From assembly GCA_030619245.1 (NCBI GenBank), contig JAUXBS010000081.1:1-6091 (forward strand): 6,091 bases of DNA. The letters are read 5' to 3'. The notes beneath the pieces were generated by a model that saw only the letters and a program-made list of their open reading frames with translations, ran no database searches and was not told the origin of the DNA. Each line of letters starts with the position of its first letter. Positions within the stretch are counted from its first letter, which is position 1. This DNA is from Clostridia bacterium (GTDB lineage: Bacteria > UBA6262 > WVXT01 > JAUXBS01). This document shows, one piece after another, positions 1-5,734 of this stretch. Made by a program: the position numbers and the translations under genes.

Positions 1-369
1 CCCCCTCCTCGCGGGGCCTGCAGCCGATATACTGGATATGAACACGAACTTCCGGAGTTTCGGGGTTATTTCAATGCACACTTCCGCAAGGTTCCTTGTG
101 CCTTCGCAGTTGACCCTGTAGTACTGCAGCCAGTCCCTGCCGTTAATTATGCCTCCGACATGGTAGACCCAATCCATACCCCTGACAGCATCATACAGAG
201 AGTCCTTATCCGCGCAGTCTCCAATGTGCAGTTCCACATTCAAGCCTTCAAGCCACCTTAGATTGCTGGCCTTTCTTACAAGGCCATGCACTTCATTCCC
301 CTTCCCTATGAGAGCCTCAACAAGATGGCTTCCTATAAACCCATTACTGCCTGTTACCAGCGCCTTCAT
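1..369 (-). CDS. NAD-dependent epimerase/dehydratase (extended SDR), N-terminal part, runs off the window
   Basis: My translation of the minus strand from the ATG at 369-367 gives 123 residues without a stop up to the window edge, so the C-terminal part is missing. The protein opens with a beta-strand and the Rossmann dinucleotide-binding motif GSNGFIGSHL (residues 7-16, the GxxGxxG of extended SDRs). It continues with the family's VRKASNLRWL, GD (50-51) and VNCEGTRNL (87-95) segments, then the strand FVFISSISAAGP (108-119) with the SS that precedes the catalytic region. The YxxxK motif would lie beyond position 1. Such enzymes usually act in the cytoplasm on nucleotide-sugars or related alcohols/ketones; the substrate cannot be told from this fragment. 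The start is supported by a strong Shine-Dalgarno (GGGAAGGA, 6-nt spacing). It is co-directional with the vWA operon and lies 91 bases after it, or 2 bases after a possible 30-aa ORF, so co-transcription is likely. Confidence 0.9.
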   Translation of the reverse strand, partial: MKALVTGSNGFIGSHLVEALIGKGNEVHGLVRKASNLRWLEGLNVELHIGDCADKDSLYDAVRGMDWVYHVGGIINGRDWLQYYRVNCEGTRNLAEVCIEITPKLRKFVFISSISAAGPARRG

Positions 370-371
370 TT

Positions 372-464
372 TTAATCCTTCCCTGCGTTCTTTCTTGCCT
401 TCGGCAGGAACCGCTTTGCCTTTTCGTACCCCGGTATTATTACTCTTTTTCTCTCCCTTATCAT
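372..464 (-). CDS. Possible 30-aa basic small ORF between the vWA gene and the epimerase gene
   Basis: An uninterrupted frame from ATG at 464-462 to TAA at 374-372 encodes 30 residues, beginning MIRERKRVIIPGYEKAKRF and ending KNAGKD. Its ATG overlaps the TGA of the 741-aa vWA gene in the ATGA arrangement typical of translational coupling. Its stop lies two bases before the epimerase ATG, so it would fill the whole gap. Eleven of 30 residues are Lys or Arg. There is no signal peptide, membrane helix or recognised domain. I do not recognise it. Against it: the segment is purine-rich, which makes Lys/Arg codons and absence of stops likely by chance; only a weak GCGGG precedes the start; and a 30-codon open frame is not rare. 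It may simply be a spacer that carries ribosomes to the epimerase start. Confidence 0.25.
   Translation of the reverse strand: MIRERKRVIIPGYEKAKRFLPKARKNAGKD
376..383 (-). promoter_or_regulatory. Shine-Dalgarno site of the epimerase gene
   Basis: The minus strand reads GGGAAGGA followed by six bases and then the ATG at 369. This is a near-consensus ribosome site at good spacing, and it fixes the start of the epimerase gene. Confidence 0.75.
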
Positions 465-2686
465 AACATCCCGCTCTTTCTGCGCAGGTACCATTCAGAA
501 GTCAGCAATACTGCAATTAACATGAATATCCATACGCTGTTCCATACACTTACCCGCTTATCCGCAACAGCAACCGCTTTCTCCCTTTCCGGGAATTTAA
601 TATCCTTTTCCGTTATCCTGTTTATATTAAAATACCTGCCCCCTGATATTTCTGATATTTTTTTCAACAACGGCTCATTAAGCTGCGGGTTTTCCAGTTC
701 AATTGTCGGTACTGCCACTTCACAGTTTATCTCGTCCAAGCCAAGCCTGGAACCATTTTTATACGCCTCAGCTATGAATTTATAACTCCCTTCAATACTT
801 CCTTCATAACCCGCTTCGTACTGGCCGTCAACCCTGGGTATTGCAGGGATTATTCCGAGGTCAACCTTCTTCCCGCTCGGGTTTATCACCGACACATACA
901 CGGATGCGCCGTTATTGGGCCTGTAATACTTATCAAAAACCCTTACATTAAGTTTTATCTCTTCATCCCTCATGAAAACCTTTCTGTCCGCTGAAAGGTG
1001 AACAAGCCTCATTTCTTCCGCCTTTATGAGCCACCTTATTGCCTGTGACCAGAAACGGTTGTAGTAGTAGTTTCCCTTGCCTTCAGCCGCAAGTTTAAAA
1101 CTCCACCTCCAGGTTGTATTGGATGCCATTGTCATTACCCTGCCCTTACCTGCATCCCACACACACAGCACCGGCAGGTTGCCGTGCTTGTTTTTTGACA
1201 TCGGGTGGGAACCCAGGACAACAGCTCCCGGTTTTGCCCTTACCATTTCATTACAGCTGTCAAGCTCAGGCATCAACTCCCATATTTTCCTGTTTTCCTT
1301 CGGGTTATTTGACATTCTGACAATTGGATGGTTGTACCGGTTAACCCTCATCCTGAACGTCCCCATGGAAATCTTTTCATTTCCGCCTGACAATTCAACC
1401 GGAAGGATATCATACAGTGGCGTTGTCTTATACCCTCCCTTGCCAAAAGAATTATCGCCGCCTAACATCAGGAATGCCCCGCCATACTCCTTAACGAATA
1501 TTTTTATGTTTTCAAGATAAGCATTTGTTATCCTGAAACGGGAGTACTTGAAATTCTCAAATATAAGGAGATCAAAGTTGTATATGTCCTTCGTGAATAT
1601 CTCCCTTGTCGGGAATGGAATCAGTGAAAGCTGCGAGTCAGGGACTATGGTTACATCTTCAGGATTCCTCAGGATATTAAATGAAATAAAATCCAGAGTG
1701 GGATCACCCTTAAGAGAATTTCTTAAAAAACTATACTCCCAGCTCGGTTGTCCGCATATATACATTATTCTTATCTTGTCCCTTACAACCTGCATTGTGA
1801 ACTTCTTTATATTGTTCTTCAATGACACTTCTGATTTATACGTTGGGATGCTTACCGTATACCTGAAAGTCCCGACCCTTTTGGGGGTAAAATTAAAGTT
1901 TACTTCTATCTTTTCATTGTTGCTCTTTATTTTGGCCTTCCTGGTTTGTATAACCCCGTCAACATTTTTCAGCAGCACCGGTACCGTCCAGCCGGCAAAG
2001 CCAAAACCGGAAATAACCACGTCAATATTCGTAGGGGTATTCTTAAAGGTGAAGTCGCTTGCCATGACTTCCGACACCTGAAGGTCAATATACTTACCGG
2101 GGTCCCCGACCCCAACAGTGTAAACAGGCACCCCGCTAAAATCCGCCGCCTCGAGCGGTGACGCGCTCCCGTTATTAGCGCCGTCGCTTATGAGTATAAT
2201 ACCGTTTAATGCATTCCCGGGCATTTCCTTCTCAACCTGTTGTATTGCAAGCCCTATGTCGGTACTCCTGCCCTCCGGGCTGGCCCCTGATATGTTCTCT
2301 ATCGTTGTCCTATGGCTGCTGCCTGCAAACGTGAAAACAATTGGCTTGTACCGTCTTCCAAGTTCACTCATAATCCTGTTGAACTTTGAATTTCTTTCTC
2401 CGTTAAAGAATTCTTTTACCTGCTCAAACCTCGGAATTGGGTCCGCCGTCTTCATGCTCATTGATGAATCCACAAGGAAGGCAATTACCGGCTTATCCCC
2501 CGGTTTTTCATAAACGGTCATTGCCGGCTGGAACAGCACAAGCAGGAACAACAGGAACACCGCCATTCTTATTACAGTAAGCAGCTTCTTCCTGGATTCA
2601 ATCCTCCTGAAAGAATACAGCACTACCCATATTACTCCGGTAAATAAGAGTAATAGAATCCAGAGTTTCACCGGTTGAAATACCAT
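461..2686 (-). CDS. vWA-domain membrane protein with glutamine-amidotransferase-like domain (741 aa)
   Basis: This is a membrane-anchored periplasmic vWA protein. Two N-terminal helices (about residues 8-25 and 38-53) flank a basic loop (RRIESRKK) predicted cytoplasmic. A vWA domain follows (about 66-195) with an intact MIDAS: D73-S75-S77 in DSSMSM, T142 in RSTDIG and D168 in LISDGANN. Next come a beta-sandwich-like stretch (about 200-300) and a GATase-like domain (about 304-432, YICGQPSWEYSFLRN and GGAFLMLGGDNSFGKGGY). The W-x-W...YYYNRFWSQAIRWL block (526-553) and a second beta domain (about 563-660) precede a C-terminal helix (about 714-730) with EWYLRRKSGM, typical of this family. The GATase-like part lacks the G-x-C-x-G nucleophile elbow, so amidotransferase activity is unlikely. 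The gene starts five bases after the DUF4159 stop, with AGGCGG upstream as a ribosome site. By context it is the terminal vWA component of a MoxR/DUF58/BatA/DUF4159 operon. Its substrate is unknown. Confidence 0.9.
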   Translation of the reverse strand: MVFQPVKLWILLLLFTGVIWVVLYSFRRIESRKKLLTVIRMAVFLLFLLVLFQPAMTVYEKPGDKPVIAFLVDSSMSMKTADPIPRFEQVKEFFNGERNSKFNRIMSELGRRYKPIVFTFAGSSHRTTIENISGASPEGRSTDIGLAIQQVEKEMPGNALNGIILISDGANNGSASPLEAADFSGVPVYTVGVGDPGKYIDLQVSEVMASDFTFKNTPTNIDVVISGFGFAGWTVPVLLKNVDGVIQTRKAKIKSNNEKIEVNFNFTPKRVGTFRYTVSIPTYKSEVSLKNNIKKFTMQVVRDKIRIMYICGQPSWEYSFLRNSLKGDPTLDFISFNILRNPEDVTIVPDSQLSLIPFPTREIFTKDIYNFDLLIFENFKYSRFRITNAYLENIKIFVKEYGGAFLMLGGDNSFGKGGYKTTPLYDILPVELSGGNEKISMGTFRMRVNRYNHPIVRMSNNPKENRKIWELMPELDSCNEMVRAKPGAVVLGSHPMSKNKHGNLPVLCVWDAGKGRVMTMASNTTWRWSFKLAAEGKGNYYYNRFWSQAIRWLIKAEEMRLVHLSADRKVFMRDEEIKLNVRVFDKYYRPNNGASVYVSVINPSGKKVDLGIIPAIPRVDGQYEAGYEGSIEGSYKFIAEAYKNGSRLGLDEINCEVAVPTIELENPQLNEPLLKKISEISGGRYFNINRITEKDIKFPEREKAVAVADKRVSVWNSVWIFMLIAVLLTSEWYLRRKSGML

Positions 2687-2691
2687 TTACA

Positions 2692-3444
2692 CTACCGCCT
2701 CATCCTGAGTTTTTTATCAATATACGGCTGGTGCACCAGGTCCTTCTTGTAAGTCCCGGTCAATGAATACATTATCAGGTTCATCGTTAATTTCATTGCC
2801 TCCAGCCTCTGCATTTCCCCTCCGGGGATACATTCATAAAGCCAGTTCCCAAACCTGTCCCTGGCCCAGGCTCCAAGCAAGTTGTTCCGGCAGTATACAA
2901 CCGCAGTTCTCCTGCCGACATCTATTCCTTCAAGGTGCCTGCTAACCATCTTCCTGCCCCCGAGCCCTCTCATAAGGTAATAAGACCTGAAAATAGCATG
3001 GCCTTCGGTTATCTTCTCAAATTTCTTCTCAGGAAACAGTTTCCTTATTAATTTCCTGACGGATTTGTCAAAACCATAATTCCTGTGCCCCACAGCATCA
3101 TCTATGACAAGCAATCCCCCGCAAAGCAGGTACTGCCTTAGTATCTTTATATCCTTCCCGCTAAACTCATCAAATTCCCTGTCGCCAACCATCCACATGA
3201 ATGGCGAAATAAACAGGTCTTTATCCGTCAGTAATATATCATTTCTGCGCAATTCAGGTTCCACACTCGTAGTGGTCATCAATAGATTTATAATCTCCGC
3301 AAAACTTGAGGGGTACATGTTCCAGTTCCCGCCTTTATACTTCAACTGCGAAAACACAAAATGGTCCCTCTGCTGACCTGAAACAGCCGGGCATATAAAC
3401 ATGAACGCAATTAAAACAATCAATATATTTTTCTTATGACTCAT
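2692..3444 (-). CDS. Secreted DUF4159 domain protein (250 aa)
   Basis: The protein has a signal peptide (MSHKK, hydrophobic core about residues 7-20, probable cleavage after VSG at 23). A full-length DUF4159 domain follows: FVFSQLKYKGGNWNMYPSS (29-47), TTTSVEPE near 57-64, DKDLFISPFMWMVGD (74-88), LRQYLLCGGLLVIDD (102-116), HAIFRSYYLM (149-158), LEGIDVGRRTAVVYCRNNL (171-189) with GAW (191-193), and a C-terminal helix with NLIMYSLTGTYKKDLVH (222-238). The domain is predicted to be flavodoxin/GATase-like, with DD115-116 after the central strand; no biochemical activity is established for the family. It should act in the periplasm with the two vWA proteins that flank it. The start is set by the signal peptide and by GAGG eight bases upstream. 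Its ATG overlaps the stop of the small upstream membrane frame (ATGA). Length is within the family's usual range. Confidence 0.92.
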   Translation of the reverse strand: MSHKKNILIVLIAFMFICPAVSGQQRDHFVFSQLKYKGGNWNMYPSSFAEIINLLMTTTSVEPELRRNDILLTDKDLFISPFMWMVGDREFDEFSGKDIKILRQYLLCGGLLVIDDAVGHRNYGFDKSVRKLIRKLFPEKKFEKITEGHAIFRSYYLMRGLGGRKMVSRHLEGIDVGRRTAVVYCRNNLLGAWARDRFGNWLYECIPGGEMQRLEAMKLTMNLIMYSLTGTYKKDLVHQPYIDKKLRMRR

Positions 3445-3579
3445 ATCTTCTTCCTCACCACTATCAGTATTGTAAGCGTTAATAAACTAATAAGCAGGCC
3501 GACAATGAAGTAATTCGGCCTGTACACGAACCTTACCGAAGACGAGCATGACAATAATATACCTTTTCTTATTTTTCAT
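3441..3579 (-). CDS. Very small single-pass membrane protein, apparently frameshifted
   Basis: Two overlapping frames share this segment. Frame A starts at ATG 3579-3577, five bases after a strong GGAG, overlaps the 721-aa gene by 11 bases, and encodes 30 residues (MKNKKRYIIVMLVFGKVRVQ..) to a TAG. Frame B, one base out of register, is open from about 3575 and ends at TGA 3443-3441, overlapping the DUF4159 ATG as ATGA. It encodes VRFVYRPNYFIVGLLISL followed by LTLTILIVVRKKI, a clear membrane helix with a basic cytoplasmic end. Frame B alone could start at TTG 3554, seven bases after AAGG, giving 37 residues. Removing one A from the run at 3567-3564 would instead join ATG 3579 to frame B as a 45-aa protein beginning MKNKKGILLSCSSS. 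The Y-R-P-x-x-F-x-x-G-L-x-I-S pattern recalls C-terminal tails of YfhO-like membrane proteins, so it may be a relic of a longer gene. I cannot decide between error, true frameshift, TTG start and relic. Confidence 0.5.
3495..3522. repeat. Perfect 8-bp inverted repeat with 12-nt loop
   Basis: CAGGCCGA at 3495-3502 is the exact reverse complement of TCGGCCTG at 3515-3522, with 12 bases between. In the operon transcript this gives a GC-rich stem-loop (6 of 8 pairs G-C), with one possible extra G-U pair. The transcript then reads CUUAUUAGUUUAUUAACG, which is U-rich but not an unbroken U run, so it is a poor match to an intrinsic terminator. The hairpin lies between the vWA gene and the DUF4159 gene, inside the frameshifted small ORF, and the frame-A stop codon falls just after it. 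Confidence 0.6.
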
Positions 3580-5734
3580 TCCTTCTCCGGTTTGCGATGT
3601 AGCCCTCCAGTATCAGCAATCCAAATATGAACAATGCCAGCAGCCTGCTTGCCTCCTTTCCGTACAGCACGCTTAACAGAACCTTTTCAAGGCCGGTTAT
3701 ATTATCTATTAATATTACCGGTGTTTCAGACAGTCCCTTCTTTAAATCCTTTAACTTAATTTTATTCAGGTCCGACTCCCCTGAATCAATATCCAGGTTA
3801 TATACAACGCTCTCCTTTCTCTTGATTCCCGCAGCAGTCCATTCAAACGTGTAAATCCCCGGCCTGTCCGCCTTGCCGTATTCAATACCATTGAACTCCC
3901 TGCTCTTTACGGGCGTTATATCTTCGCTTTTTCCTGAAGGCATTGTTAAAGTTACTTTCTCAGGCAATGCCCCTGCCCTGAAAGGAATAACCACCGGTTC
4001 ACCTATTATCAATGAATCCCTATACCCATCCCCTGACGCCCTTTCTGTAAGGTAACTCATAATCTGCTGAAGCAGGGGCAGGAACAACGGCTTTGCGGGA
4101 AAGTTATTCCATTCCCTGTCAACAGTTGAGGTAAAGAGCATAATCTTACCTGATTTCGGGTACGGAAGGCCCCTTTCTACAAGCAACGGCTCACCTTCAT
4201 GCTCCTTATTCATTCCTGAATCCGGCGCAATTCTTAACAACACTCTTGAATTTTCCCCGGGCCTGGCGGTGTACCAGCCATTAAACTCCACCAGTGACAG
4301 GTCTCCCTGTTTCTCGTCAGAGAATATCTTTAACACAGGATGGCCGGCGGCAATGTAGCCTATAGACCAGGGATTCTCCTGTGAATTTACTTCGAGTAAC
4401 TCTGCAGGCAGGAGGCCCCCGAGAACATCGTTGTAATACCCGCCGTCAACGTTGCTTCCAAGAAAGAATACAAGCCCCCCCCCGTTTTTTACAAAATTAA
4501 ACATCCTCTTCACTTCACTGTCATCAAATTCCTTAACATTTGCGGACACCAGCACCGAGAACTCCGAAAGCTCTCTGTCCTTTAATTCATCTCCTGTAAT
4601 TATGGCAGGAACTATCGAAAGTCCCTTCTCATAAGGATCCAGGGCCAGCCGCAGGTAAAATGTCTCCTTGTCAAACGAGGAAAACCCGGGGTCGCCGTCA
4701 ACACACAACACCTTTATTTTTTTATGCACTGAAACCTTAAAATAATGCCTGTCGTCAACATGAAGCCCGTCTTCCTTTATACTGACCTCGCCAAGCCAGG
4801 AACCTTCGTCTGAAAAATTACAGAAGAAATCTTTTTCTTTACTGCTATTTTTCGGCAGTTTTATGAAACCCTGGTCCACCTTCCTGGTCACTCCCGCAGC
4901 CCTTCCTATCAGAAGAGATACAAGTAAATTGGATACAGCGGAATCCGAAAAATTACTTATGCCCGCCTTTAACTTCAGCATCTGACCGGTCGTCATAACA
5001 CCTTTTTCCAGACCGGTAACGGCGGCGTTTACACTGTCATCCCTTCCAAGGTCAATAATTATCAACTTGACCCTGTTATCATAGTTTTTCACTGCCTCAA
5101 TATTAACCTCAGCCCAGCCGTTCTCAGCCAGGTCTGTTATCATGATTATCTGCTTGTTTGGCGACAACGAGCCATTCAATATTGAATACGCCTCCGAAAC
5201 AGCAGGCAGTAAATTCGATACCCTGGAACTCAACCTGCTGTTCTCTATCTCATCTATCAATATATCAGTGTCTGAAGTAAGGTATTTAATTCCTGCCTCA
5301 ATCTTATCAGTTGCCAGCAGGAATGCCGTTCTGTCGTACTTCTTCATAAGTTTCAATATGCGTTTTGCCGCGTCCCTGCCCACCGTGAAACGTTTTAAAC
5401 GTTTATCCTTATACCCCATTGAATAGGAATTATCCAGAACAATAACAGTACTCAGCGATGTGTCCCTCCCCCGCGCAAAAATGGGCGCTATATGAACAAT
5501 GGGACGCGCAAACAGGAGCACCAGTATAAGGAGCAGCAGGGTCCTCAGGATGAGCAGCAGAATCTGTTTCAGTTTGTGGCGCCTGATAACTTTAGTTGAA
5601 GCAAGCTGTATGAACTTTATATAGCTGAACCGCTGTGTTATGGTCTTCTTTTTTGAGAGCAGGTGAATAACAACCGGGATGGAAACCACCGGGAGCCCCA
5701 GAAGAAACCATGGATTCAAGAAAGAGATATTCAT
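3569..5734 (-). CDS. BatA-type vWA membrane protein with GATase-like domain (721 aa)
   Basis: The N-terminus is a classic BatA membrane module: helix 1 (about residues 5-26, FLNPWFLLGLPVVSIPVVIHLL), a basic cytoplasmic loop (SKKK...RRHKLKQ, 27-57) and helix 2 (about 57-76) ending LLFARPIV. The vWA domain follows (about 95-232) with MIDAS residues D101-S103-S105 (DNSYSM), D201 (MITDLAE), and apparently S173 where many family members have Thr. A beta-rich segment (about 240-335) precedes a GATase-like domain (about 338-445: IKVLCVDGDPG, then NGGGLVFFLGSNVDGGYY) without the catalytic G-x-C-x-G. Then come a beta domain and a C-terminal helix (about 696-711) with RRRNEK inside. The body should face the periplasm. 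The start ATG overlaps the DUF58 stop by one base (TAATG), with GGGAG 11 bases upstream, indicating translational coupling. It probably works with DUF58 and a MoxR ATPase in envelope protein maturation; the target is unknown. Confidence 0.92.
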   Translation of the reverse strand: MNISFLNPWFLLGLPVVSIPVVIHLLSKKKTITQRFSYIKFIQLASTKVIRRHKLKQILLLILRTLLLLILVLLFARPIVHIAPIFARGRDTSLSTVIVLDNSYSMGYKDKRLKRFTVGRDAAKRILKLMKKYDRTAFLLATDKIEAGIKYLTSDTDILIDEIENSRLSSRVSNLLPAVSEAYSILNGSLSPNKQIIMITDLAENGWAEVNIEAVKNYDNRVKLIIIDLGRDDSVNAAVTGLEKGVMTTGQMLKLKAGISNFSDSAVSNLLVSLLIGRAAGVTRKVDQGFIKLPKNSSKEKDFFCNFSDEGSWLGEVSIKEDGLHVDDRHYFKVSVHKKIKVLCVDGDPGFSSFDKETFYLRLALDPYEKGLSIVPAIITGDELKDRELSEFSVLVSANVKEFDDSEVKRMFNFVKNGGGLVFFLGSNVDGGYYNDVLGGLLPAELLEVNSQENPWSIGYIAAGHPVLKIFSDEKQGDLSLVEFNGWYTARPGENSRVLLRIAPDSGMNKEHEGEPLLVERGLPYPKSGKIMLFTSTVDREWNNFPAKPLFLPLLQQIMSYLTERASGDGYRDSLIIGEPVVIPFRAGALPEKVTLTMPSGKSEDITPVKSREFNGIEYGKADRPGIYTFEWTAAGIKRKESVVYNLDIDSGESDLNKIKLKDLKKGLSETPVILIDNITGLEKVLLSVLYGKEASRLLALFIFGLLILEGYIANRRRNEK
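3581..3588 (-). promoter_or_regulatory. Strong Shine-Dalgarno site for ATG 3579
   Basis: The minus strand reads GGAGAAGG and then one base before the ATG at 3579; GGAG lies five bases from the start. It sits inside the last codons of the 721-aa gene. It supports initiation at 3579 in a frame that then stops early, which is what makes the downstream segment look frameshifted. Confidence 0.6.
3693..3721. repeat. Imperfect inverted repeat inside the 721-aa gene
   Basis: CCGGTTATATTA (3693-3704) and TAATATTACCGG (3710-3721) pair at 11 of 12 positions around a 5-base loop. It lies within codons for VILIDNITG near the end of the 721-aa vWA protein. No U tract follows, so it is not a terminator. 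It may be a chance result of Ile/Asn/Leu codons. Confidence 0.4.
4475..4483 (-). repeat. Nine-G homopolymer within the 721-aa coding sequence
   Basis: The coding strand has six A, one C and then nine G (4483-4475), encoding the GGG of NGGGLVFFLG (Gly418-420) as three identical GGG codons. The glycine-rich turn is usual for this domain, but coding it entirely with GGG produces a homopolymer long enough to slip in replication. The frame is intact in this sequence. Confidence 0.8.

Noticed and set aside
398..408. TGCC-TTC-GGCA hairpin between the vWA and epimerase genes considered as a terminator
   Set aside because: The stem is only four pairs with a 3-base loop and no following U run on the minus-strand transcript, so it should not end transcription.
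224..466. 80-aa plus-strand open frame
   Set aside because: It covers the N-terminus of the epimerase on the opposite strand, where the Rossmann motif and Shine-Dalgarno support the minus-strand gene. The plus-strand product is low complexity.
1077..1520. 147-aa plus-strand open frame
   Set aside because: It is antisense to conserved parts of the 741-aa protein (GGAFLMLGGDNSF and RFWSQAIRWL regions), is rich in Pro/Leu/Ser as expected for a shadow frame, and has no convincing start context.
1548..2081. 177-aa plus-strand open frame
   Set aside because: It lies wholly antisense to the vWA/GATase-like gene, whose protein has clear domain motifs throughout. The plus-strand translation shows no recognisable family and its composition is typical of a reverse-complement shadow.
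2099..2113. GGGGTC-CCC-GACCCC inverted repeat considered as a terminator or operator
   Set aside because: It is inside the vWA coding sequence at the codons for GVGDPGKY, has only a 3-base loop, and no U tract follows on either strand.
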